Source of the DNA: Nonomuraea purpurea
Lineage (GTDB): Bacteria > Actinomycetota > Actinomycetes > Streptosporangiales > Streptosporangiaceae
Direction of reading: 5' to 3'
NCBI RefSeq assembly: GCF_042650645.1
Contig: NZ_JBHSBI010000002.1
Coordinates: forward strand, 482,841-546,840
DNA: 64,000 nt
Position 1 is the stretch's first letter, and every line of letters begins with the position of its first letter. Positions 52,059-60,461 of this stretch are shown here, piece after piece. Below the pieces are notes generated by a model, which was not told where the DNA came from, made no database searches, and saw only the letters and a list, made by a program, of their open reading frames with translations. The position numbers were made by a program, and so were the translations under genes.

Positions 52059-53294
52059 GTGAGCATTATGCAGGTTCCAGGATCGAAGTCCATCACCGCC
52101 CGCGCCCTGTTCCTGGCCGCCGCGTCCCGGGGAGTGACGGTGCTGCGCCGTCCGCTCGTCTCCGACGACTCGGAAGGCTTCGCCGAGGGGCTGCGCACGC
52201 TGGGCTACCGTGTGGAGCGCGGTGCGCGGGACTGGACGATCGAGGGCCGTCCTGAAGGGCCGCCGGCCGCCGAGGCCGAGGTCTACTGCCGTGACGGCGC
52301 CACGACCGCCCGGTTCCTGCCCGCGCTCGCGGCTGCCGGTGAGGGGGTCTTCCGGTTCGACGCCTCCGCCCAGATGCGCCGCCGCCCGCTGGGCCCGCTC
52401 ACGAACGCCCTGCGCGACCTCGGCGTCGACCTGAGCCACGACGAGCAGGAGGGGCACCACCCGATCACCATCAGGGCGAACGGCATCAAAGGCGGCCAGA
52501 TCACGCTCGACGCGGGGCTGTCGTCGCAGTTCCTGACCGCGTTGCTGCTCCTCGGCCCCCTCACCGATGAGGGCCTGCGGATCACGGTCACGGACCTGGT
52601 CTCGGCCCCGTATGTGGAGATCACGCTGGCGATGATGCGCCGCTTCGGGGTGGAGGTGGGCCGCGAGGGCGACACGTTCGTCGTGCCGCCGCAGCCGTAC
52701 CAGGCCGCCGACTACACGATCGAGCCCGACGCGTCCACGGCCAGTTACCCGCTCGCCGCCGCCGCGCTCACCGGCCGGACTGTGACCATTCCCGGGCTCG
52801 GGTCGGGTTCGCTGCAGGGGGATGTGCGCTTCGCCGAGGTTCTCGAACGTATGGGCGCCTCGGTGGACCTCGCCCCCGACTCCATCACCCTCACCGGGAA
52901 CGGCCGGTTGCGCGGCCTGACAGTGAACATGCGCGATATTTCCGACACCGTCCCCACACTCGCCGCCATCGCCCCCTTCGCCGACGCCCCCGTCCGGATC
53001 GAGGACGTCTACAACATCCGCGTCAAGGAGTGCGACCGGTTGGAGGCCTGCGCCGAGAACCTGCGCCGCCTCGGCGTCCCGGTGACCACCGGCCGCGACT
53101 GGATCGAGATTCACCCGGCCACCCCGCGTCCCGCCGGCATCGCCTGCCACGGCGACCACCGGATCGCGATGTCGTTCAGCGTCACGGGCCTGCGCACGCC
53201 GGGCATCACGCTGGACGACCCGGGATGCGTCAAGAAAACCTTCCCCGACTTCCACCAGGCGCTCGGCGAACTGCGGACGGCGTGGGGCCTCTGA
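52059..53294 (+). CDS. aroA: EPSP synthase-like enzyme (3-phosphoshikimate 1-carboxyvinyltransferase), variant active site
   Basis: 411 residues, somewhat short for the family. Substrate ligands are kept: K10, S11 and R15 in PGSKSITAR, DISDTVPTLA (catalytic Asp), VKECDRL, GDHRIAMSF and CVKKTFPDF. The loop that in E. coli is N94-A95-G96-T97 reads DGAT here, so the residue equal to G96 is Ala81. This is the substitution found in class II enzymes and linked to weak glyphosate binding. The protein belongs to the EPSP synthase fold with the usual chemistry, but the divergence leaves room for a specialised role. The start is a GTG at 52059. It has no pathway neighbours. Confidence 0.85.
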   Translation: MSIMQVPGSKSITARALFLAAASRGVTVLRRPLVSDDSEGFAEGLRTLGYRVERGARDWTIEGRPEGPPAAEAEVYCRDGATTARFLPALAAAGEGVFRFDASAQMRRRPLGPLTNALRDLGVDLSHDEQEGHHPITIRANGIKGGQITLDAGLSSQFLTALLLLGPLTDEGLRITVTDLVSAPYVEITLAMMRRFGVEVGREGDTFVVPPQPYQAADYTIEPDASTASYPLAAAALTGRTVTIPGLGSGSLQGDVRFAEVLERMGASVDLAPDSITLTGNGRLRGLTVNMRDISDTVPTLAAIAPFADAPVRIEDVYNIRVKECDRLEACAENLRRLGVPVTTGRDWIEIHPATPRPAGIACHGDHRIAMSFSVTGLRTPGITLDDPGCVKKTFPDFHQALGELRTAWGL

Positions 53295-53394
53295 GCGGTA
53301 AAGATCTCCAGAGCATTCCCTGGATAACTTGATCCACAACGCTGGGTACGAAGGACGGCGAAAGATCATCTCGTATCGCATCGGGGGGATACCC

Positions 53395-53643
53395 ATGCTG
53401 AGAAGCACCATCGCCGCCCTGGCCATGACCGGCGCAGCCCTGCTGTTGGCAGCCGGTCCCGCCGCCGCCGATCAACGCTTGTCGAAGGTCGCGTGCGTGC
53501 CGGGCATGACGGACGTACTCACCACGAGCGTTCCCATGCTGGGGCAGCTGACCGTCTGCGGCAACCCCATGGGCCGCCCCTGGGGTTACCCGGTCTCCCC
53601 GTGGGGTTACCCGGTCTTTCGCTGGGGCTACCCAGTCTGGTGA
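53395..53643 (+). CDS. Secreted small peptide with tandem WGYPV heptads
   Basis: 82 residues from the ATG at 53395, preceded by TCGGGGGG. A signal peptide (1-25, ending GPAAA) leaves a mature peptide of 57 residues with two cysteines (C34, C55). The C-terminus has three exact heptads, WGYPVSP, WGYPVFR and WGYPV, followed by a final W. Tryptophans fall at 63, 70, 77 and 82. I know no family with this array. It could be an adhesive, structural or membrane-active peptide, or a precursor for modification. A good terminator follows at once. Confidence 0.7.
   Translation: MLRSTIAALAMTGAALLLAAGPAAADQRLSKVACVPGMTDVLTTSVPMLGQLTVCGNPMGRPWGYPVSPWGYPVFRWGYPVW
53581..53640 (+). repeat. 21-base tandem repeat encoding WGYPV
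   Basis: Units start at 53581, 53602 and 53623 and are nearly identical over the first 15 bases (TGGGGTTACCCGGTC). They encode the three heptads of the secreted peptide. Synonymous changes in unit 3 suggest selection for the protein sequence rather than a fresh duplication. Confidence 0.85.
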
Positions 53644-53650
53644 GTGCGTC

Positions 53651-53682
53651 GGGACCCCTCGCCGAGGCGGGAGAGGGGTCCC
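53651..53682 (+). terminator. Hairpin terminator after the secreted peptide gene
   Basis: GGGACCCCTC at 53651-53660 pairs perfectly with GAGGGGTCCC at 53673-53682 around a 12-base loop, eight bases after the stop codon. The following TTCAG gives a weak U tract. Confidence 0.75.
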
Positions 53683-53746
53683 TTCAGCCACGGCGGCCCC
53701 ATACGGAGCGGTAACGGATGGCGATCAGCACGAATCTCCCCCGTTG

Positions 53747-53944
53747 GTGACGATTGAAGGCAGCAACCAGCCGCTGATCCGCGCCGGGTTCAAGGCGCTG
53801 CTCTCCTCTGAGCCCGACATCGCTGTGGTGGCCGAGGCCGGCGACGGCGCGCAGGTCGTCGAGCCGGCCGGCGCGCACCTGCCGGACGTGGCGCTGCTGG
53901 ATGTCAGGATGCCGCTGCTCGACGGCATCGCCGCCACCCGACGC
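53747..53944 (+). pseudogene. Truncated LuxR-type response regulator (receiver fragment)
   Basis: Only the first 66 residues of a NarL-type receiver remain: PLIRAGFKALLSSEPDIAVVAEAGDGAQ and the phosphorylation-site strand VALLDVRMPLLDGIAATRR. The similarity ends abruptly at 53944; the remaining receiver and the LuxR HTH are absent. The opening is also worn (the usual acidic pair of VDDQ is replaced by IEGSNQ). It lies just before the convergent trkA genes. The rest of the gap to 54020 holds nothing recognisable. Confidence 0.75.
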
Positions 53945-54020
53945 GGTACGTGTCGTCGCCTGCGGGGACGGCGGCCTGCGCGGCAACCCCGTCCTGAACG
54001 GGGGCTGACCCTGGGGGCCC

Positions 54021-54680
54021 TCAGTGCTGGGACAGCAGGTGGGCGAGCTCCTGCTCCACCTCCTGGTTGGCCACGAACAGCAGTTCGTCCCCGGCCTCCA
54101 GAGGATCGTCCGCCGTGGGCACCAGGACCCGCCCCTCGCGCAGGATGGCCACGAGGGCGGCGTCGGTGGGCCAGGGGACGGAGCCGGCGCGCTGGCCCAC
54201 GACCGGGGCGTCCTCGGCCAGGGTGAGCTCCACGAGGTTGGCCTGGCCCTGGCGGAAGGTCATCAGGCGGACGAGGTCGCCGACGCTGACCGCCTCCTCG
54301 ACCAGCGCGCTCAGCAGGCGCGGGGTGGAGACGGCGACGTCGACGCCCCAGGACTCGTTGAAGAGCCACTCGTTGTTGGGGTGGTTGATGCGGGCCACCA
54401 CGCGGGGCACGCCGTACTCGGTCTTGGCCAGCAGCGACACCACGAGGTTGACCTTGTCGTCGCCGGAGGAGGCGACGACGACGTGGCAGTTGTTGAGGCC
54501 GGCCTCGTCGAGGGAGGCGATTTCGCAGGCGTCGGCGAGCAGCCATTCGGCCCGCGGCACGCTGTCGATCTTGATGGCGCGGGGGTCGATGTCGATGAGC
54601 AGGACCTCGTGGCCGTTCTCGAGGAGTTCGGAGGCGATCGAACGGCCGACGGCGCCCGCTCCGGCGATGGCGACGCGCAT
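54021..54680 (-). CDS. trkA: TrkA-type potassium channel regulatory protein (RCK), second copy
   Basis: 219 residues. An N-terminal Rossmann RCK domain (MRVAIAGAGAVGRSIASELLENGHEVLLIDIDP) is followed by TrkA-C (about 140-215). It binds NAD(H) or nucleotides and gates potassium uptake. The start overlaps the upstream trkA gene by one base (TGATG). The pair, together with the divergent KimA-like permease, forms a potassium homeostasis unit. Confidence 0.93.
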   Translation of the reverse strand: MRVAIAGAGAVGRSIASELLENGHEVLLIDIDPRAIKIDSVPRAEWLLADACEIASLDEAGLNNCHVVVASSGDDKVNLVVSLLAKTEYGVPRVVARINHPNNEWLFNESWGVDVAVSTPRLLSALVEEAVSVGDLVRLMTFRQGQANLVELTLAEDAPVVGQRAGSVPWPTDAALVAILREGRVLVPTADDPLEAGDELLFVANQEVEQELAHLLSQH

Positions 54681-55345
54681 CAGTGGTCCTCTTCCGGTGC
54701 CGCGGCGAGCACCTTGTTGATCCGGTCCATGTCGTTCTCCGCCGCGATGGCGTGCAGTACGTCGCCTTCCTGCACCACGGTGTCGTCGGAGATGGTCAGG
54801 GCCTCGCCCATGCGGTTGATGAAGGCGATGCGGACCTTGACGCGCCCTTCGAGGTCGACGACGCGGGTGCCGATCCAGGAGGTGTGCACGGTGACCTCGG
54901 CCAGGACGACGGTGCCCGTGGGGTCGCGCCAGAGCGGCTCGGCGCCTTCGGGGAGGATGCGGCGCAGGATCTGGTCGGCCGTCCAGCGTACGGTCGCCAC
55001 CGTGGGGATGCCCAGCCGCTGGTAGACCTCGGCCCGGCGGGGGTCGTAGATGCGGGCCACCACGTTGTCGACGCCGAACGTCTCGCGGGCCACCCGGGCG
55101 GAGATGATGTTGGAGTTGTCGCCGCTGGAGACCGCGACGTACGCGGTGGCGGATTCGATGCCGGCCTCGGTGAGCACGTCGCGATCGAAGCCCACACCCG
55201 TTACCCGCCGCCCGCGGAACCCGGCGCGAAGCCGCCGGAACGCCTGCGGGTCGCGGTCGATGATGGCGACGGAATGGCCGCTGTCTTCGAGGATGTGGGC
55301 CAGGGTCGATCCGACCCGGCCACATCCCATGATCACTATATGCAT
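54680..55345 (-). CDS. trkA: TrkA-type potassium channel regulatory protein (RCK), first copy
   Basis: 221 residues from the ATG at 55345 (MHIVIMGCGRVGSTLA), chosen because GGGGGGA lies just upstream on the minus strand. It has an RCK Rossmann domain with the dinucleotide loop GCGRVG and acidic AIIDRDP, then a TrkA-C domain. Actinobacteria usually have this gene doubled, as here. It is divergent from the permease at 55428 over an 82-base shared promoter. Confidence 0.93.
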   Translation of the reverse strand: MHIVIMGCGRVGSTLAHILEDSGHSVAIIDRDPQAFRRLRAGFRGRRVTGVGFDRDVLTEAGIESATAYVAVSSGDNSNIISARVARETFGVDNVVARIYDPRRAEVYQRLGIPTVATVRWTADQILRRILPEGAEPLWRDPTGTVVLAEVTVHTSWIGTRVVDLEGRVKVRIAFINRMGEALTISDDTVVQEGDVLHAIAAENDMDRINKVLAAAPEEDH

Positions 55346-55427
55346 TTCCCCCCGCATCTTCGCGGCCTGGCCTCTTACTGGACAACAGTATGGCCCCAGG
55401 GGGGAGCGACGCGTTTAGGACCAGGGT

Positions 55428-57494
55428 ATGGGGCTAGCATCTCGTTACGTGGCGAAGGTAACGGATCTTGTCAAACGCTTGCTCGTGGGGCGCGCCCTGC
55501 GTAGCGGGCAGCTTCACGAGCAACTCCTCCCCAAACGGATCGCACTCCCTGTTTTCGCGAGTGACGCGCTCTCGTCAGTGGCGTACGCGCCTCAGGAGAT
55601 CCTGGTCATCCTCTCTCTGGCCGGCGTCTCCTTCTACGCCTACAGCCCCTGGGTCGCGCTGGCCGTCGTGGTCGTGATGATGACGGTCGTGGCCTCCTAC
55701 CGGCAGAACGTGCACGCCTACCCCAGCGGCGGCGGCGACTACGAGGTGGCGACGACCAATCTCGGCAAGAACGCCGGGCTCACGGTGGCCAGCGCCCTCA
55801 TGGTCGACTACGTGCTGACCGTCGCGGTCTCGGTGGCCAACGGCGTCGACTACGTGGGCGCCACGATCCCGTTCGTCGGCCAGCACAAGCCCACCATCGC
55901 CATCATCATCGTGATCTTGCTTACGGTGGTCAACCTGCGCGGCATCCGCGAGTCCGGCGCCGCCTTCGCCATCCCCACCTACGCGTTCATGATCGCGGTA
56001 CTCGGCCTCATCGTCTGGGGCGGGTTCCGGCTGCTGGTGCTGGGCGACGAGATCAGGGCGCCGAGCGCCGACTTCACGATCGAGCCCGAGCAGGCCAACC
56101 TGACGGCCTTCGCCGCGGCGTTCCTGATCCTGCGCGCGTTCTCCTCCGGCTGCGCGGCCCTGACCGGCGTCGAGGCGATCAGCAACGGCGTGCCCGCCTT
56201 CCGTAAACCCAAGAGCAAGAACGCCGCGACCACGCTGCTGATGATGGGCCTGGTCGCGATCACCATGTTCGGCGGCATCATCGCCCTCGGCCTGGCGTCC
56301 GGGGTGAAGATCGCCGAGCCCTCGGTGGTCGCCCACGACCTGCTCAAACCGGACGGCACCCCCGTCGGCCCCGGCTACTACCAGCAGCCGATCATCTCCC
56401 AGGTGGCCGACGCGGTGTTCGGCAGCGGGTCGCTGATGTTCATCGCGATCTCCGCGGTGACGGCGCTGATCCTGTTCCTGGCGGCCAACACGGCCTTCAA
56501 CGGCTTCCCCGTGCTCGGCTCGATCCTGGCGCAGGACCGCTACCTGCCCCGCCAGCTCCACACCCGCGGCGACCGGCTCGCCTTCTCCAACGGCATCATC
56601 ATCCTGGCGCTCGGCGCCTGCCTGCTGCTGTGGGGCTTCCAGGCCGACGTCAGCCGCCTGCTGAACCTCTACATCGTCGGCGTCTTCGTCTCCTTCACCC
56701 TCAGCCAGACCGGCATGGTCATCCACTGGACCCGCCATCTGAAGACCGAGACCAACTTCAGGACGCGCCACCAGATGCAGCGCTCGCGCGTGATCAACTT
56801 CGTCGGGGCCATCATGACGGGGCTGGTGCTGGTGGTCGTGCTGCTGACGAAGTTCCTCGTCGGGGCGTGGATCGTGTGCATCGCGATGCCGATCCTGTTT
56901 TTGATGATGAAGGGCATCAGGCGCCACTACGACAACGTGGCGGCCGAGCTGGAGATCACCGAGGACCAGGAGCCGGTCATGCTGCCGGCCCGCAACCACG
57001 CCGTCGTCCTGGTCTCCAAACTGCACAAGCCGACCATGCGTGCGCTCGCCTACGCCCGCGCCACCAGGCCGTCCACGCTGGAGGCCGTCACCGTGGGCGT
57101 CGAGGGCGAGGAGGCGCGCCAGCTCCAGGAGGAGTGGGAGCGGCGGGGCATCCCGGTGCCGCTGAAGATGCTCGACTCGCCGTACCGCGAGATCACGCAG
57201 CCGATCCTCGACTACGTCAAGACGCTGCGCAGACGCTCGCCACGCGACGTGGTGACCGTGTTCATCCCCGAGTACGTGGTCGGCCACTGGTGGGAGCACC
57301 TGCTGCACAACCAGAGCGCGCTCAGGCTGAAGGCGCGGCTGCTGTTCAAGCCCGGCGTCATGGTCACCAGCGTGCCGTGGCAGCTCCACTCCTCCGACCG
57401 GCTCAAGGGCAGGCCCGAGCCCTTCGCGCCCGGCTCGGTGCGCCGTCCGTGGCACGAGGGGATCAAGGACGAGGAGCAGATGAACGCCCGCTGA
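55428..57494 (+). CDS. APC-superfamily potassium importer (KimA-like)
   Basis: 688 residues. Twelve membrane helices (about 45-480) precede a cytoplasmic C-terminal domain (about 490-688). RIALPVFASDALSSVAYAPQEIL is the signature of the KimA/KUP-like branch of amino-acid/polyamine permeases that import K+ with protons. The GTG at 55449 (AKVTDLVKRLLVGRALRS) is an alternative start closer to relatives. It is divergent from the two trkA genes, which supports potassium as substrate. The C-terminal domain may be where c-di-AMP binds, as in Bacillus KimA; that is inference. Confidence 0.88.
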   Translation: MGLASRYVAKVTDLVKRLLVGRALRSGQLHEQLLPKRIALPVFASDALSSVAYAPQEILVILSLAGVSFYAYSPWVALAVVVVMMTVVASYRQNVHAYPSGGGDYEVATTNLGKNAGLTVASALMVDYVLTVAVSVANGVDYVGATIPFVGQHKPTIAIIIVILLTVVNLRGIRESGAAFAIPTYAFMIAVLGLIVWGGFRLLVLGDEIRAPSADFTIEPEQANLTAFAAAFLILRAFSSGCAALTGVEAISNGVPAFRKPKSKNAATTLLMMGLVAITMFGGIIALGLASGVKIAEPSVVAHDLLKPDGTPVGPGYYQQPIISQVADAVFGSGSLMFIAISAVTALILFLAANTAFNGFPVLGSILAQDRYLPRQLHTRGDRLAFSNGIIILALGACLLLWGFQADVSRLLNLYIVGVFVSFTLSQTGMVIHWTRHLKTETNFRTRHQMQRSRVINFVGAIMTGLVLVVVLLTKFLVGAWIVCIAMPILFLMMKGIRRHYDNVAAELEITEDQEPVMLPARNHAVVLVSKLHKPTMRALAYARATRPSTLEAVTVGVEGEEARQLQEEWERRGIPVPLKMLDSPYREITQPILDYVKTLRRRSPRDVVTVFIPEYVVGHWWEHLLHNQSALRLKARLLFKPGVMVTSVPWQLHSSDRLKGRPEPFAPGSVRRPWHEGIKDEEQMNAR

Positions 57495-59124
57495 TCAGGG
57501 TGCGCAACCTGCCGGTGTCGCCGGCGTCCCAGCCAGGCGGCGCCGCGACGGCGGCCCAGCCGTCGGCGATGTCGGCGCCGTAGCGGTGCCCATGGCCGGG
57601 CGGCACGGACAGCCCGGCCGACAGATCCGCCAGCACCTGCCAGAACGTCACCAGCGGGAACCAGTTCATCTGCGGGTTCACGTCGGGCCCCCGTGGCTCC
57701 TCCAGCCAGGCCGGCCTGCTGTAGACGAGCTCCGGCGACCACCAGACGACCGGGTCGGAGGCGTTCTGCAGGTAGACCACGCGCGGGGCCGGCCACGGCC
57801 CGCCTGGCCGGGACAGGTCGGCGGCGTGCTGGGCGAACCTGGCCGTCCTGCCGCCCTGGTAGACCGGCCGCCACACGGGGCTGCCCTGGTCACGGTTGGC
57901 GGAAAGGTGACGCCAGATGGGGCTGGCGTTCGGCGGGCCGACGAACAGCGCCCCGTCCGCCCGCGCCGCCATGTCCTCCAGGTCACGGAAGGACCCCTCC
58001 AGCTCGTAGGCCCCCAGGCTCTCGCCCGACAACACCAGCTTGGGCCGCGTGGCGGCGGGCAGCCTGGCCACCCTGGCGCGCACCGCCTCGAACAGCACCC
58101 TGCCGGCCGCGGCCGCCTTGTGCCTGTCGACCAGGAACGACAGCCAGCTCGGCAGGTAGGAGTACTGCACCGCGACCATGGCGGAACGCCCGTTGTAGAG
58201 GTACTCCAGCGAGTCGGCGATGCGCGGATCGACCCAGCCGGTGCCCGTCGTGCCGAGCACGGCCAGCACAGGACGGTTGAACGCGCCGGTGCGTTCCAGC
58301 TCCCGCACCGCCGTCGCGGCCTGCGCCTGCGGCGAGGTGGTGGCGTCGAGGCCGACGTAGACCCTGATGGGCTGGGCCGCCGGACGTCCGGAGAAGGCGG
58401 TCAGGCGTGCGGGGGTGGCGGCCGTGGCGGTGAAGCGGCGGCCCTCCTTGCCCAGCGACTCCCAGGTGACCAGCGAGCCGGGCCCGCCCGACACGTACGC
58501 GGAGGCGGGCCGGCGCACGCCGGGATGAGTGCCCTCGTTGGCGACCGAGGAGACGTCGCTCATCCTGGCGACGAACCCGTCGAACACCACGCCGTTGGCG
58601 AACACCACGACCAGGAAGGCGATGATGAGCACGCCCACGGCACGGCCGACGGAGACGGGGACGTACCGGTCGAGCCAGGCGATCAGCTTGCGGCTGCCCA
58701 ATCGGACGAGCCTGGCCAGCAGCAGGGCCACCGCGAACAGCGCGACGGCCACGGCCAGGATCAACGGCGGGAACCACGTGATCCGCGTGTCCATGCCCAT
58801 GAGCGCCCGCAACTCCCGCTGCCATTGGACGCTGTACCACAGCGCCACCGCCGCCAGCGCCACACAGCCGCCGATCATGACCCGCCAGGCGATCCCGCGC
58901 CCCCGCTCCGGCAGCCGGTACGGGATCACCGCCCGGCCCAGCGCCCCGAAACCCGCGCCGACGGCGTAGCCGAGAATGGCGGTGACCGCGCTCATCACCC
59001 CCTGGTTCAACCAGGTGCGCGGCAGCAACGACGGCGTCAGCGAGGCGCAGGCGAACAGCGTGGCCAGCAGCGCCCCGCCGAAACCGAGCCGCCGTCGTAC
59101 CACCCGACCTTCGCCCACGTCCAC
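57463..59124 (-). CDS. Membrane-anchored alpha/beta-hydrolase (Abhydrolase_9 family)
   Basis: 553 residues. Four to five N-terminal helices (about 15-200) precede a hydrolase domain with the nucleophile in VLSGESLGAYELEG and the distal His in PPGHGHRYG. ASLTPSLLPRTWLNQG at the start is conserved in this actinobacterial and proteobacterial family. The substrate is unknown; lipid or ester hydrolysis at the membrane is likely. Its 3' end overlaps the permease gene's end by 32 bases. It is divergent from the RNA methyltransferase gene. Confidence 0.87.
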   Translation of the reverse strand: MDVGEGRVVRRRLGFGGALLATLFACASLTPSLLPRTWLNQGVMSAVTAILGYAVGAGFGALGRAVIPYRLPERGRGIAWRVMIGGCVALAAVALWYSVQWQRELRALMGMDTRITWFPPLILAVAVALFAVALLLARLVRLGSRKLIAWLDRYVPVSVGRAVGVLIIAFLVVVFANGVVFDGFVARMSDVSSVANEGTHPGVRRPASAYVSGGPGSLVTWESLGKEGRRFTATAATPARLTAFSGRPAAQPIRVYVGLDATTSPQAQAATAVRELERTGAFNRPVLAVLGTTGTGWVDPRIADSLEYLYNGRSAMVAVQYSYLPSWLSFLVDRHKAAAAGRVLFEAVRARVARLPAATRPKLVLSGESLGAYELEGSFRDLEDMAARADGALFVGPPNASPIWRHLSANRDQGSPVWRPVYQGGRTARFAQHAADLSRPGGPWPAPRVVYLQNASDPVVWWSPELVYSRPAWLEEPRGPDVNPQMNWFPLVTFWQVLADLSAGLSVPPGHGHRYGADIADGWAAVAAPPGWDAGDTGRLRTLISGRSSAPRP

Positions 59125-59174
59125 TTACAGTAATGGATCAAGCCGGAAAGTAGCCATCCAGCCCAGGGCATAAG

Positions 59175-60434
59175 GTGTCCGATGTGGAACAGGGATCTCT
59201 TGAGCTGACGGTAGGTCCGGTCGCCCATGGCGGCTGGTGTGTGGCGCGCCATGAAGGGCGGGTGGTGTTCGTTCGGCACGCCTTGCCCGGCGAACGGGTC
59301 ATCGCCGACATCACCGAGGAGACGTCCCGGTTCCTGCGGGCCGACGCCGTGGAGATCCTGGAGGCCTCGCCCGACCGTGTCGTCCCGCCCTGCCCGTACG
59401 CCGGGCCCGGCCTTTGCGGCGGCTGCGACTGGCAGCACGCCACCCTTGAGGCGCAGCGGCGGCTCAAGGCCCAGGTCGTGGCCGAGCAGTTGCACCGGCT
59501 GGCGGGCATCGAACGCGAGGTCGTCGTGGAGGAGGTGCCGGGCGCCAAGGACGGGCTCGGCTGGCGCACCCGGGTGCAGTTCGCCGCCAACCCGACAGGC
59601 GAACTGGGCTTCCGCAAGCACCGCTCGCACGACATCCAGGTCGTGGACGCCTGCCTGATCGCCCATCCCGAGGTGGAGGCGGTCGGAGCGGAGAGCTACG
59701 ACTGGCCGGGGGCATCCGGCATCGAGGTCATCGCCTCCTCCGGCGGCGACAGGGCCGTGGTGGTCACGCCCAGGCCGCGGCGCACCGTCACCGTGCCCGA
59801 CCTCGACGCGCCCGCCTCGATCCTGCTCAACCAGGGCAAGGGCCGCACGGTGCCGAGACGCGGGTCAGGGGTGCTGCACGAGCAGGCAGGCGACAGGGAG
59901 TTCCGGGTCGCGGGGAGCGGCTTCTGGCAGGTCCACCCGGGGGCCGCCGAGACACTGCTGGACGTGGTGCTCGACTACGCCAGGCCGGAGCCGGGGGAGT
60001 GGGCGCTCGACCTGTACTGCGGGGTGGGCCTGTTCGCCGCCGGCCTGGCCGAGGCCGTGGGGGAGGAGGGGGCGGTGTTCGGGCTGGAGTCCGAAGCCGC
60101 CGCCGTCCGCGACGCCCGCGCCAACCTGCGCGACCTGCCGCAGGCCCAGGTGGAGCGCGGCCGGGTGGAGGAGGCCCTCGACCGCTTCCAGATCGAACGC
60201 GCCGACGTCGTGGTGGCCGACCCGCCCAGGGCGGGGCTGGGGCGCGAGGTGGTGGAGCGCATCTGCTCGCTGGAGGCGTCGAGGATCGTTTACGTCTCCT
60301 GCGACCCGGCGACACTGGCCCGCGACCTCGCCTGGTTCGCCGAACGCGGCTACCCGCTCGCCGAACTGCGGGCTTTCGACGCCTTCCCGATGACCCACCA
60401 CGTGGAGTGCGTGGCCCTGCTGGTCAGGGAGTAG
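59175..60434 (+). CDS. SAM-dependent RNA (uracil-5) methyltransferase, TrmA/RlmD-like
   Basis: 419 residues from the GTG at 59175. It has a TRAM RNA-binding domain (about 1-60), an iron-sulfur Cys set (PPCPYAGPGLCGGCDW plus the Cys in VVDACLI), SAM motif LDLYCGVGLF, DPPRAGLG and the catalytic Cys in YVSCDPATLARDL. It methylates a uridine of rRNA or tRNA; the exact site is not readable. It closes the conserved trkA-permease block. In many actinobacteria dxs follows, but here an accessory region begins. Confidence 0.9.
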   Translation: MSDVEQGSLELTVGPVAHGGWCVARHEGRVVFVRHALPGERVIADITEETSRFLRADAVEILEASPDRVVPPCPYAGPGLCGGCDWQHATLEAQRRLKAQVVAEQLHRLAGIEREVVVEEVPGAKDGLGWRTRVQFAANPTGELGFRKHRSHDIQVVDACLIAHPEVEAVGAESYDWPGASGIEVIASSGGDRAVVVTPRPRRTVTVPDLDAPASILLNQGKGRTVPRRGSGVLHEQAGDREFRVAGSGFWQVHPGAAETLLDVVLDYARPEPGEWALDLYCGVGLFAAGLAEAVGEEGAVFGLESEAAAVRDARANLRDLPQAQVERGRVEEALDRFQIERADVVVADPPRAGLGREVVERICSLEASRIVYVSCDPATLARDLAWFAERGYPLAELRAFDAFPMTHHVECVALLVRE

Positions 60435-60461
60435 CGGCGAGCACCCGTTCGTTGAATGGGG

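Noticed and set aside
53725..54546. 273-codon minus-strand frame across trkA and the receiver fragment
   Set aside because: Arg/Gly-rich shadow of trkA in another frame; the receiver fragment and trkA explain the region better.
55346..55427. c-di-AMP (ydaO) riboswitch before the potassium permease
   Set aside because: The gap is only 82 bases and shows no ydaO-type conserved blocks.
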